Assembly: GCA_026225395.1 (NCBI GenBank)
Contig: JAMFSR010000039.1
Location: 1 to 64,000 of the forward strand
Reading direction: 5' to 3'
DNA length: 64,000 nt
From: Granulicella sapmiensis
GTDB lineage: Bacteria; Acidobacteriota; Terriglobia; Terriglobales; Acidobacteriaceae
Shown: positions 36,057 to 44,334 of the stretch, one piece after another
Position numbering within the stretch: the first letter of the stretch is position 1
Layout of the letters: the number at the start of each line of letters is the position of its first letter
Position numbers and translations under genes: made by a program
The notes under the pieces: generated by a model
Databases searched by the model: none
What the model saw: only the letters and a program-made list of their open reading frames with translations
What the model was told of the DNA's origin: nothing

Positions 36057-36908
36057 TCAATCGGCCAGCTTTGGGTAAAGCAATTGGGCAGTCTTGCCAA
36101 AGATCCACTCTTGATCCTCTTTGGAAAGGGAGTCAAGCCCAGCCTTGGCCTTGCCGAGAATCGAGGCCAATGTGCCCTCTGAGGTGGGGTAGTTCGAGCC
36201 CCAGGCAAGACGTTTGCTCCCAAACGCTTCAACGACTTTTGGGAAGAAAGTTTCCGCACTTGCCAAGCCTTTTTTGACGTCGCCGAAGATGCGCGGGGTG
36301 AGCTTGAGGTAAATGTTTTTTATAGGAGCGAGCTCAAAGAGGCTGGCAGCGGCGGTGTAGGGAGGGCCATCGAGAACGTCGGGGCGACCGAGGTGATCGA
36401 GGATGATGGGCACCTTGGGGAAACGCTTTGCGAGCATGGTGACCTGTGGAAGGCCGATGGGTCCGGTCTGGATGCACATGGAGAGCCCTAGTTCGCTACA
36501 CAGTTCCCATGCGGGGAAGGAGCTCGGGTCATCGAGCTCGCTGGGATCGAAGTCCTTGGTGCTGCCGCCGGTAAACAGGCGGAGGCCGGCGAGACCGCGG
36601 TCGACCCAAGAGCGGATGGTGGCAGGAGCGTCTGGCTGCAGGATATCGACAGAGCCGACAGCGACGAGGCGATCGGGATACTTCGCGCAGCCATCGACGA
36701 CGTAGCTGTTGTCGAAGCCGTAGGTAGTGGAGGAGTGAACCACGGCAGCCTTCGCAACGTCCGTTTCATCCATGGCTGCGATGAGTGTCTCCACAGTTGT
36801 GGGACGTTCCTGCGACCAGTCGGAGCGCTTGCCGAAGAGTGGAGCAGGCGGGTACAGCGACTCGTCGTCGGAGATAATGTGCGGGTGAATGTCGATAATC
36901 TTGGCCAT
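36057..36908 (-). CDS. Amidohydrolase-family protein (2-pyrone-4,6-dicarboxylate lactonase-like)
   Basis: 283 residues from ATG 36908; the longer open frame is an artefact through ligJ. It has the TIM-barrel amidohydrolase pattern: HxH in IDIHPH near the N-terminus, ILDHLGRPDVLDG in the middle and WGSNYPTSEG at the end. The DHLGRPD segment recalls LigI, the lactonase that opens 2-pyrone-4,6-dicarboxylate, the step before LigJ. The last-strand position is Asn (GSNYP) where LigI has Asp (GTDWP), so activity may differ. It follows ligJ by 29 bp, probably in one transcript. Confidence 0.75.
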   Translation of the reverse strand: MAKIIDIHPHIISDDESLYPPAPLFGKRSDWSQERPTTVETLIAAMDETDVAKAAVVHSSTTYGFDNSYVVDGCAKYPDRLVAVGSVDILQPDAPATIRSWVDRGLAGLRLFTGGSTKDFDPSELDDPSSFPAWELCSELGLSMCIQTGPIGLPQVTMLAKRFPKVPIILDHLGRPDVLDGPPYTAAASLFELAPIKNIYLKLTPRIFGDVKKGLASAETFFPKVVEAFGSKRLAWGSNYPTSEGTLASILGKAKAGLDSLSKEDQEWIFGKTAQLLYPKLAD

Positions 36909-36937
36909 GAAAATATCTTTTCCTTCGCGGTTGAGGA

Positions 36938-37963
36938 CTACTTGCCCTGGATTTTCAGTTTCTCGTCGAGCCGCGGATACATGCGGCGAGCATTGCCTTC
37001 GTAGATCTTGTAGAGGTCTTCTTTGCTCAAGCCCACGCAGGCGTCGACGTACTTCTTCGTGTCGTCCCAGGGTTGACCGGTATTGGGGTCGTTGCCGCGC
37101 AGCGCGCCGATCATCTCTGAGCCGAACAGGATGCTGTCGATCGGAATCACGCTGGTCAGGAACTCGATGCCCGGTTTGTGATACACGCAGGTATCGAAGG
37201 CGACATTGTTGAGGATCGGCTCGAGAGGGCGGTTGACGGTTTCGAGCGAGAGGCCGCGATAGCGTCCCCAATGATAGGGAACCGCACCGCCGCCGTGAGG
37301 GATCACAAAGCGAAGGGTAGGGAAGTCCTTGAATAAGTCCGAGGTCAGGAACTGCATGAAGGCCGTGGTATCTGCATTGATGTAGTGCGCGCCGGTGCCA
37401 TGGAAGTTCGGGTTGCAGGAGCCGCTGACGTGCACCATCGCTGGGACGTTGAGCCGCACCATCTCTTCGTAGAGGGGATACCAGTACTTGTCGGTGAGAG
37501 GAGGGTCGGTCCAGTAGCCGCCGGAGGGATCGGGGTTGAGGTTGCAGCCGACAAAGCCAAGCTCTTCGACACAGCGGCGTAGCTCGGGAATGCAGTTCGC
37601 GGGAGAAACGCCCGGAGACTGCGGCAGCTGGCAGACACCGATGAAGTTATCGGGAAACATCGTAGAGACTCGGTTGATGAGGTCGTTGCAGAGTGTAGAC
37701 CATACGAGGCTGGTCTGCTCGTTGCCGAGATGGTGGCCCATCTGCCCCGCAATGGGCGAGAAGATCGTCAGGTCGGAGCCACGCTCCTTCTGCAACTTGA
37801 GCTGACCATTGACGATCGCTTCACGAATTTCATCATCGGTGATGTTGAGATCGGAAGGCTTGGGTTGGGCCGCCACATCGTGGACATTCTCCAGCTGCTT
37901 CTTGCGCCAAGCATGGAGCTGTTTGGGAACTGTGGTGAAGTGGCCGTGACAATCGATGATCAT
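36938..37963 (-). CDS. ligJ: LigJ-like 4-oxalomesaconate hydratase (amidohydrolase family)
   Basis: 341 residues from ATG 37963; an extension to 38383 is not protein-like. The sequence follows LigJ closely: MIIDCHGHFTTVPKQL, ERGSDLTIFSP, FPDNFIGVCQLPQSPGV, NPDPSGGYWTDPPLTD, FVIPHGGGAVPYHWGR, SEMIGALRGNDP and IYEGNARRMYPRLD. LigJ hydrates 4-oxalomesaconate to 4-carboxy-4-hydroxy-2-oxoadipate in the protocatechuate/gallate 4,5-cleavage pathway. HxH and the barrel His residues are kept. Position between a decarboxylase-like gene (20-bp gap) and a LigI-like amidohydrolase (29-bp gap) supports an operon for aromatic acid breakdown. Confidence 0.88.
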   Translation of the reverse strand: MIIDCHGHFTTVPKQLHAWRKKQLENVHDVAAQPKPSDLNITDDEIREAIVNGQLKLQKERGSDLTIFSPIAGQMGHHLGNEQTSLVWSTLCNDLINRVSTMFPDNFIGVCQLPQSPGVSPANCIPELRRCVEELGFVGCNLNPDPSGGYWTDPPLTDKYWYPLYEEMVRLNVPAMVHVSGSCNPNFHGTGAHYINADTTAFMQFLTSDLFKDFPTLRFVIPHGGGAVPYHWGRYRGLSLETVNRPLEPILNNVAFDTCVYHKPGIEFLTSVIPIDSILFGSEMIGALRGNDPNTGQPWDDTKKYVDACVGLSKEDLYKIYEGNARRMYPRLDEKLKIQGK

Positions 37964-37983
37964 GTTCGCTCCGAGCAGATGGG

Positions 37984-38961
37984 TTAGAAAGCTTCCGGGT
38001 TGATGAAGAGTTCGTCGACCGACATGCGCTTGGTCGTCAGGCCCTGTTTGAATGCAGTTTCTTCCAACGCCTTGATCGTCGGGAGGTTCGACTCGATGCC
38101 GTAGGGCAGCGGGTCTGAGCCGACGATCTTGCGCAGTTCGACGTACTTCTTGTCGGAGGCGTCCTTGAGCTCCGGTGCGTCGAGCGTGGGCAGCCATTCT
38201 CTCTTGGCCTTCGAGAAGGCGTCGAAGAGCGACTTTGCGACCCAGGGATTTTCCTTGTAAACGGACTCCTTCATCACGATCGTGCCGTGCATCGGATAGA
38301 TGCCGGTGCGCTTGAAGTATTCGGCCTCGAGCTCGGTGGCGTTGGGAAACATATCCGGATAATGCGCTTCGACCTCCTTCCATCCGCCGGTGGGCGAGCC
38401 GGAACGGCCGACGCCTGCATTACCGTGGAAGCCGGCGACGAGCTCGCCGTCGGCCATCATGTCGGCTAAAGAGACGCCCTCGCGCGTGTGGGTGACGTTC
38501 GGTGGGAGCTTGAGCTCGGTGACGTGTTCCTCGTCGTCCACGACCCAGTTGACCTTCGAGGAGTCCAATCCGAACTCTTCGATCAACACCTGGCGCGTCC
38601 ACACGCCCGTCGTTACCGAGTAGGCGCGAACGCCGACCTTCTTTCCTTCGAGATCCTTGGGGACCTTAATGCCGGCTTCCGGTCGTACCAGTAGTCCCGA
38701 GTGATGGAACCGCCGCAGCACAAAGATGGGGAGCGCAATAATCGGGTACCCATAGGACCGCGCAATCATGTATGTCGTCGGTGCCAGTTCGCAAACGTCG
38801 AATTCCAAGTTGCGGATCATGCGGCGGAAGGCGCCGATCTGAGGTTTGATGGTGAGGATTTCGGGGTCGACACCCTCGATCGTGATCGAACCGCTGCGCA
38901 CGGCCGATGTGTGGGGATACTCCGCGACTGCAATACTCAGTCGTACCTTTTCGTTGGGCAA
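37984..38961 (-). CDS. 4,5-dihydroxyphthalate decarboxylase-like protein (substrate-binding fold)
   Basis: 325 residues. SIAVAEYPHTSAVRSGSI, then FDVCELAPTTYMIARSYG, IIALPIFVLRRFHHSGLLV and GKKVGVRAYSVTTGVWTRQ, match the Pht5/4,5-dihydroxyphthalate decarboxylase family, which has a periplasmic-binding-protein fold. The start is TTG 38961, because AGGAGG lies 6 bp upstream and no in-frame ATG fits. There is no signal peptide, so it is cytoplasmic. It heads the leftward unit with ligJ and is divergent from the aldolase gene. A shorter paralogue is at 41781. The true substrate may not be phthalate. Confidence 0.78.
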   Translation of the reverse strand: MPNEKVRLSIAVAEYPHTSAVRSGSITIEGVDPEILTIKPQIGAFRRMIRNLEFDVCELAPTTYMIARSYGYPIIALPIFVLRRFHHSGLLVRPEAGIKVPKDLEGKKVGVRAYSVTTGVWTRQVLIEEFGLDSSKVNWVVDDEEHVTELKLPPNVTHTREGVSLADMMADGELVAGFHGNAGVGRSGSPTGGWKEVEAHYPDMFPNATELEAEYFKRTGIYPMHGTIVMKESVYKENPWVAKSLFDAFSKAKREWLPTLDAPELKDASDKKYVELRKIVGSDPLPYGIESNLPTIKALEETAFKQGLTTKRMSVDELFINPEAF

Positions 38962-39082
38962 AGCATACCTCCTGGGGATCTCAGATCCGGCTCGGATGTT
39001 TTGGGCTGCTGGATCCGGCGGGCACGTCTCGCTCCGGACGGAAGGCTATTCCCTTGACGAAAGACACATTACAGGAGAGTAT

Positions 39083-39123
39083 TGACGTGCGTCAAATGAT
39101 GCGTTACAAATTGTATGCAATTC
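39083..39123. promoter_or_regulatory. Two palindromes in the decarboxylase-like/aldolase divergent promoter region
   Basis: TTGACG-TG-CGTCAA (39083-39096) is a perfect palindrome with a 2-bp centre. AATTG-TATG-CAATT (39110-39123) has perfect 5-bp arms. They lie mid-way in the 309-bp gap between divergent starts at 38961 and 39271; nothing else is seen in this gap. The second resembles the TTGTATRCAA sites found before other genes of this region and may be a GntR operator. Confidence 0.5.
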
Positions 39124-39270
39124 TGTCGACCGGAAATAATGCCCGTAGTACTTGAAAACGAAGGAAGAAATGTACCGGGAGCAGCTTGAATTCGGCTCGC
39201 ATGTTAGCCGTGTTGAGCGGTCACAAATCGCACTCGATATTTCGCACCGCAATCGCGAGAGGACAAGATA

Positions 39271-40131
39271 ATGCCGACGATCGGTCGACTGAATAATATG
39301 ATTCGCGCGTGGGAAGAAGGCCGTCCGGCCATCGCCATGTTTGCGCGCACCGAACGCCAGGCAGTTTTGGACCTGCAGGGGGCTCCTTATGATGGCGCGA
39401 TTTTTGAGCTGGAACACGGCTGTTGGGATCCGATAGCGCTGCAGGACGCGATGCAATACATGCTGAACCGCCGTCAAATTCTGACTTCGGCGTCATTCGC
39501 GCCGGAGATCACGCCGATGGTGCGGATTCCCGCCAACGGCGTGGAGAAGAACCAGTTCCTGGCCAAACAGGCGTTGGATCGCGGTGTATACGGCGTGGTG
39601 TGGCCGCATATTAATAATGCGGAGCAGGCGTATAACGCCGTAGCTTCATGCCGCTATGCGCGCCAGACCGACGCGCCCTACTACGAGCCGGCAGGTTGCC
39701 GCGGCGATGGTCCGGCGACGGCCAGTCGTTACTGGGGACTGACGCTTCCGGAGTACTACAAGAAGGCCGACGTGTGGCCGCTCAATCCGGAAGGCGAGAT
39801 CCTGGTGATCCTCATGATCGAGAGCGTTGCGGGGGTGGAAAATATTGACGACATCCTTAAGAACGTTCCAGGTATTGGAGCTGTGCTCATTGGTGAAGGC
39901 GATCTGAGCCAGGCGCTTGGGCATCCGCGGCACTACGATCATCCGGTTGTGCATAAGGCGATGATGCATGTGGTCGAGACCTGCAGAAAGCACAACGTGA
40001 AGGTCGGTCATCCGCACGTTACCTCAGCGAACGTGGAGAGCATTCTGGCCGAGGGATTCAACTGGATGCTGTCCGCCCCGGTCCGTACCTACGACGCGAT
40101 TAAAAAAGCAAAAGAGTTTAGCTCGAAGTAG
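39271..40131 (+). CDS. HpcH/HpaI-family aldolase
   Basis: 286 residues. The family pattern is visible as YDGAIFELEHG, a conserved acidic residue in LMIESVAGVENIDDIL, and GAVLIGEGDLSQALG (normally GPxDLS). These enzymes are metal-dependent pyruvate aldolases that split 4-hydroxy-2-oxo acids. Here it is a candidate for the final step, releasing pyruvate and oxaloacetate from 4-carboxy-4-hydroxy-2-oxoadipate, though the classical enzyme (LigK) is from another family. It is 33 bp upstream of the ThDP enzyme gene in the same direction. Confidence 0.82.
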   Translation: MPTIGRLNNMIRAWEEGRPAIAMFARTERQAVLDLQGAPYDGAIFELEHGCWDPIALQDAMQYMLNRRQILTSASFAPEITPMVRIPANGVEKNQFLAKQALDRGVYGVVWPHINNAEQAYNAVASCRYARQTDAPYYEPAGCRGDGPATASRYWGLTLPEYYKKADVWPLNPEGEILVILMIESVAGVENIDDILKNVPGIGAVLIGEGDLSQALGHPRHYDHPVVHKAMMHVVETCRKHNVKVGHPHVTSANVESILAEGFNWMLSAPVRTYDAIKKAKEFSSK

Positions 40132-40164
40132 ACGTGTGCATCTGATGAGCCGCGCAGGGAGATT

Positions 40165-41721
40165 ATGGTGAACGGAGCTGAAAGTCTGGTTGCGACGCTG
40201 GCCGACGAGGGCGTCGAGGTATGTTTTGCAAATCCGGGTACGTCCGAGATGCACTTCCTCGCCGCGCTGGAGAACCCACGTCTGCGTAGTGTGCTGGTGC
40301 TGTTTGAAGGCATTGCTACGGGAGCGGCGGACGGGTACTACAGGATGCGCAAATCGCCCGCGGCGACCTTGCTGCACTTGGGCCCTGGCCTCGCGAATGG
40401 TATTGCCAATCTGCACAACGCACGGCGTGCTTCCTCGGGTATCGTAAACATTGTCGGCGAACATGCGACGGCACATCTGCGTCATGATCCGCCGCTGAAG
40501 TCGGATCTTGAAGGGTTGGCGCGGCCGATCAGCCACTGGGTGCGTCGTTCGATATCGGCCTGCGCTGTGGCTACCGATATCGCTGCGGCCATTACGGTCG
40601 CGAAGGGCAAACCGGGTCAGATTGCTACGCTGGTGCTACCCGGTGATGTTTCCTGGGGCGATGCTGGTGATCCAGTGGCGCTGCCGAAGCACTCCGCATG
40701 CAGTGAGAAGCCTCCCGCGCCGGCTGTGGAGCGGGTCAATCAAGTGGCGGAGGTTTTGCGCAAGGGAGAGCCCACACTGATCATCGCGGCAAATCTGGCT
40801 ACGCGTGGGAAGGCGGTGGAGTTGCTTGGTCGTGTCGCAGCCGCGACTGGTTGCCGCATCGGCACACAGTTCTTTACAGCTCGGCTGGAGCGGGGAGCGG
40901 GACGTGTTCCTCTGGAGCGGATTCCATATTATGTGCCCGCCGCGACGAAATTTCTCAGCGGATTCAAACACATCATAACGCTCGAAACAACAGAACCGAT
41001 TGCGTTCTTCTCCTATCCCGGTTCGCCCAGTCTGCTCAAGCCCGTCAGCTGCTCCGTGCACACGCTAACCTATGCCGAGGAGGACTCCGTGGAGGGGCTG
41101 GAGATGCTGCTCGATGCGCTGGGTGCGCGCGATACCGCGCCTGTGCTGCAGCAGCGGACGATTGTGAGCCCTCCTGAGGGCAAGCTCGATCCGACCAGCA
41201 TCGCGATTGCGTTGACTGCAGCGCTGCCGGAGAATGCGATCCTCGTGGATGAGTCGCTGACCACCGGGCGCGAGTCGCTTGGGCTGACGGCCGGCGCTGC
41301 GCCACACGATGTGTTGCAGAACATGGGCGGATCGATCGGCTTCGGTACCCCTGTAGCTACAGGTGCTGCGATTGCCTGCCCGGACAGCCGCGTCTTCTGC
41401 ATGGTCGGCGACGGCAGCGCGATGTACACGATCCAGTCGCTGTGGACGCAGGCACGTGAGGGGCTGAATGTGACGACCATCATCTTCGCGAACCACTCCT
41501 ATCAGATTTTGAAGACGGAGTTCTTGAACATGGGCTTCGGATCGCCCGGCCCGCGCGCGCTTTCGATGATCGATATTGATAAGCCGCGTATCGACTGGGT
41601 TGCGATGGGCACGAGCATGGGTGTGCCCTCGGTGCGTGTTCACGATGCCGGGGCTTTTTATAAGGAGATGGTCAATTCGATCCGCGAACCCGGTCCGCGG
41701 CTGATTGAGGTCGCTCTGTAG
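40165..41721 (+). CDS. Thiamine-diphosphate-dependent enzyme (acetolactate synthase/benzoylformate decarboxylase-like)
   Basis: 518 residues in three ThDP-enzyme domains. The N-terminal PYR domain has FANPGTSEMHFLAALE and the activating Glu in VLVLFEGIATGAADGY. The C-terminal PP domain has the cofactor motif GDGSAMYTIQSLWTQAREGLN, then NHSYQIL. It probably decarboxylates or ligates a 2-oxoacid; true acetolactate synthase is less likely because no regulatory subunit gene is nearby and the context is catabolic. Substrate unknown. Probably co-transcribed with the aldolase. Confidence 0.83.
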   Translation: MVNGAESLVATLADEGVEVCFANPGTSEMHFLAALENPRLRSVLVLFEGIATGAADGYYRMRKSPAATLLHLGPGLANGIANLHNARRASSGIVNIVGEHATAHLRHDPPLKSDLEGLARPISHWVRRSISACAVATDIAAAITVAKGKPGQIATLVLPGDVSWGDAGDPVALPKHSACSEKPPAPAVERVNQVAEVLRKGEPTLIIAANLATRGKAVELLGRVAAATGCRIGTQFFTARLERGAGRVPLERIPYYVPAATKFLSGFKHIITLETTEPIAFFSYPGSPSLLKPVSCSVHTLTYAEEDSVEGLEMLLDALGARDTAPVLQQRTIVSPPEGKLDPTSIAIALTAALPENAILVDESLTTGRESLGLTAGAAPHDVLQNMGGSIGFGTPVATGAAIACPDSRVFCMVGDGSAMYTIQSLWTQAREGLNVTTIIFANHSYQILKTEFLNMGFGSPGPRALSMIDIDKPRIDWVAMGTSMGVPSVRVHDAGAFYKEMVNSIREPGPRLIEVAL

Positions 41722-41780
41722 CCTTTTGTTGTACATTGCTATGCCGCGCGTCCTGGTAAGGCGCGCGTAAGGAGAAATCG

Positions 41781-42671
41781 ATGTCCACCACTGTACCTAC
41801 ACTGACTCTTCGCACTAACCTCGCCGATGCTCCTGTCACAGTCGGGATGAAGGATGGGCGTGTTACCTCGGAGCTTGTGACCCTGGACTTCTGTGGCCCG
41901 AAGCAGGCACACAATGGCTTCAAGGCGATGATCCGCGAGAACGCCTTCGACGCCGGCGAGTTGGCTATTGTGACCTACTTTCAGGCCAAAGCCTACGGCA
42001 AGCCATTCGTATTGCTGCCCATCCCCGTTTCGGGCCGCACCCAGCACCACTGCATCGGCTTCAACAAGGAACTTGGTCATCTCCACCCGAAGGACATCGA
42101 AGGCAAGAAGGTCGGCGTTCGCACCTACGCCCAGACAACAGGCCTATGGATCCGTGGTGTCCTTCAGCACGAATACGGCGTCGATCTCGACAAGGTGAAC
42201 TGGCTTACGGTCGATGAGGGCCACCTCGCTGAGTATCGAGACCCGCCGAACTGCGCGGTTCTCCCCAAGGGCGCGGACCTTGGTCAGATGATGCTCGACG
42301 GGGAATTGTCTGCTGCCATCCTTGGAGTCGACATGCCCAAAGACCCACGCGTGCAGACGCTCGTTCCGGAACCATTCAAGGCGGCTGAAGAATGGTGTAA
42401 ACGCGAAGGGGTTTTGCCGATCAACCACATGTTCGTCGTCCACGAGCGGCTGACAAAAGAACGACCGGACGTGGTGAGGGAGATCTACCGCATGCTGCGG
42501 GAGAGCCGCGCTTTGGCGCCGGCAAGCGTGACAGACGCACTGCCGCCTGTCGGGCTCGAAGCCAATCGCAAGACTCTGGAGATGGCGCTCGAATATGCCT
42601 GGGAACAGCATATCCTTCCGCGCCGAGTATCCTTCGATGAACTGTTCGACGACGTAACGGCCGCACTCTAG
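41781..42671 (+). CDS. Second 4,5-dihydroxyphthalate decarboxylase-like protein
   Basis: 296 residues, paralogous to the protein at 37984-38961. Shared features include FDAGELAIVTYFQAKAYGKPFVLLPIPV, GKKVGVRTYAQTTGLWIRGVLQHEYGVD and a C-terminal FDELF. It has no signal peptide despite the substrate-binding fold. ATG 41781 follows AAGGAG. The two members flank the same promoter region on opposite strands, so they could be two subunits, act on two substrates, or include a non-enzymatic binding protein. Confidence 0.75.
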   Translation: MSTTVPTLTLRTNLADAPVTVGMKDGRVTSELVTLDFCGPKQAHNGFKAMIRENAFDAGELAIVTYFQAKAYGKPFVLLPIPVSGRTQHHCIGFNKELGHLHPKDIEGKKVGVRTYAQTTGLWIRGVLQHEYGVDLDKVNWLTVDEGHLAEYRDPPNCAVLPKGADLGQMMLDGELSAAILGVDMPKDPRVQTLVPEPFKAAEEWCKREGVLPINHMFVVHERLTKERPDVVREIYRMLRESRALAPASVTDALPPVGLEANRKTLEMALEYAWEQHILPRRVSFDELFDDVTAAL

Positions 42672-42695
42672 CAGTGGAGAACGCCTTAGCCTTCT

Positions 42696-44033
42696 ATGGG
42701 AGCACCGGCTTCCTTGAGCAGCATGCCAACAAGCCGTGTGGAGACCCAGCAGCAGCCTGAAGGCCGCTTCTCGTATTCATTTCGTGCGATGCGGCACCGC
42801 AACTACCGGCTGTTCTTTTACGGCCAGGGCATCTCCCTGATAGGCACGTGGATGACGCGCGTGGCCACGGGTTGGCTGATCTACCGGCTCACGCATTCGG
42901 CAGCGCTGCTGGGTATCATCAGCTTCGCAGGACAGATTCCGACGTTTCTGTTTTCGGCCTTCGCCGGTGCGTGGATTGAGCGGCTCAATCGGCATCGTTT
43001 GCTTACCTTTACCCAGGTGCTGGCGTGTCTGCAGGCATTTGCTCTTGCGACACTCACGCTGACGGGTAAAATCACTGTCACCGAGATATTGTTTCTTAGC
43101 ATCGTGCAGGGATTCATTACTGCTTTCGACACGCCGACGCGCCACGCATTTCTCGTCCAGATGGTCGAAGGAAAGCAGGACTTGGGCAGCGCGATTGCGT
43201 TGACCTCGTCAGTGGTCACACTTGCGCGGCTGGTGGGCCCGGCTGCGGCTGGATTCATCATCGCGGCGTGGGGCGAGGGCTGGTGCTTCTTCATTGACGG
43301 CATCAGCTATGTCGCCGTCATTGTCTCCCTACTGCTGATGCGCGTGCAACAGCAGAAGGGAGGCGCCGGAAAGGCCTCCGTATGGGTGCAGCTGCGTGAG
43401 GGCTGGGACTACGTCAGGCGCTTTCGTCCCATCCGCGACATCCTGCTGCTGTTCGCGCTGGTGAGCGTAATGGGTATGCCTTACATGGTGCTACTTCCGA
43501 TCTTCGCGGCGAAGGTATTGCATGGGGGGCCGCACATGCTTGGTGCGCTTTCGGGCGCCGCCGGGCTGGGCGCGCTGCTTTCGTCGACAGAGCTGGCGGC
43601 GCGCAAGAGCGTCCGGGGACTGACACGTGTCATACGAACCGCGGCTCTACTCTTTGGGGGTGGGCTGATTGCGATGGGGTTTTCGCGCAGCCTGTTCTTG
43701 TCGTTGGTAGCGATGGTGGTCGTCGGCTACGGGATGATGCAGCAGATGGCTACCAGCAACACTGTCATCCAGACTCTTACACCGGAGGACAAGCGTGCCC
43801 GGGTGATGAGTTACTACACGATCGCCTTCTTGGGCATGGCTCCATTCGGGAGTTTGCTGGCTGGGACCCTAGCTTATCGCATCGGGGCTCCCCATACGGT
43901 GATCATCACTGGAGCCTGCTGCCTAGCGGGTGGGGTGTGGTTCAGCGTCCAGCTTCCAGCCATTCGCCGAGACTCGGTCGGGGCTCTTCGCGCCTCCGGC
44001 ATGGTCCCGGAACACGAAATTGATTCGATCTAA
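42696..44033 (+). CDS. MFS transporter (EntS/MFS_3-like exporter)
   Basis: 445 residues with 11-12 membrane segments after a polar N-terminus of about 30 residues. AMRHRNYRLFFYGQGISLIGTWMTRVATGWLIYRLT is characteristic of the MFS_3 group. It is last in the rightward unit aldolase-ThDP enzyme-decarboxylase-like, 24 bp after the previous stop. It may export a toxic intermediate or the product; cargo unknown. It resembles the protein at 33265-34491 in class, but not closely. Confidence 0.86.
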   Translation: MGAPASLSSMPTSRVETQQQPEGRFSYSFRAMRHRNYRLFFYGQGISLIGTWMTRVATGWLIYRLTHSAALLGIISFAGQIPTFLFSAFAGAWIERLNRHRLLTFTQVLACLQAFALATLTLTGKITVTEILFLSIVQGFITAFDTPTRHAFLVQMVEGKQDLGSAIALTSSVVTLARLVGPAAAGFIIAAWGEGWCFFIDGISYVAVIVSLLLMRVQQQKGGAGKASVWVQLREGWDYVRRFRPIRDILLLFALVSVMGMPYMVLLPIFAAKVLHGGPHMLGALSGAAGLGALLSSTELAARKSVRGLTRVIRTAALLFGGGLIAMGFSRSLFLSLVAMVVVGYGMMQQMATSNTVIQTLTPEDKRARVMSYYTIAFLGMAPFGSLLAGTLAYRIGAPHTVIITGACCLAGGVWFSVQLPAIRRDSVGALRASGMVPEHEIDSI

Positions 44034-44334
44034 CATTCGGATGAGACGCGGCTACGCACTCTTCTATATCTTTTATAATCAATTATTTATGAGGTTTCGA
44101 AGCACGCGTACAAAGGCTGTTCCACGGCCATCAAGATGAATCTGCCTAGTTCCGGCCATGCACCCTATCTACCGAAACTCAAGCAAAAAAGAAAGTGATA
44201 CTGTAAAGCATAAAATATTGTATACACATCGTGATTCATTCTGGTATCGTCCTCTGCGTCGCAAACCTTAGCCGCAGCTTGTTTATGAAATTTTCATGCT
44301 GCGGGCAGGGTGAGACACCTTTAGGAGGACCCAA
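44034..44334. other. 301-bp promoter region of the intact TonB receptor
   Basis: No gene seen. A-T rich in the middle, with the TGTATACA palindrome at 44219-44226 and a strong AGGAGG ribosome site before the GTG start at 44335. Confidence 0.5.
44219..44226. promoter_or_regulatory. TGTATACA palindrome, candidate GntR operator
   Basis: A perfect 8-bp palindrome in the context ATTGTATACACAT, 109 bp upstream of the TonB receptor start. It matches the core of sites at 39110, 50744 and 52420. Confidence 0.45.

Noticed and set aside
36909..37271. Extension of the amidohydrolase to 37271
   Set aside because: Lies within ligJ in another frame and is Arg-rich; the HxH motif begins just after ATG 36908.
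37964..38383. Extension of LigJ to 38383
   Set aside because: Overlaps the decarboxylase-like gene and is not protein-like; LigJ homology starts exactly at ATG 37963.
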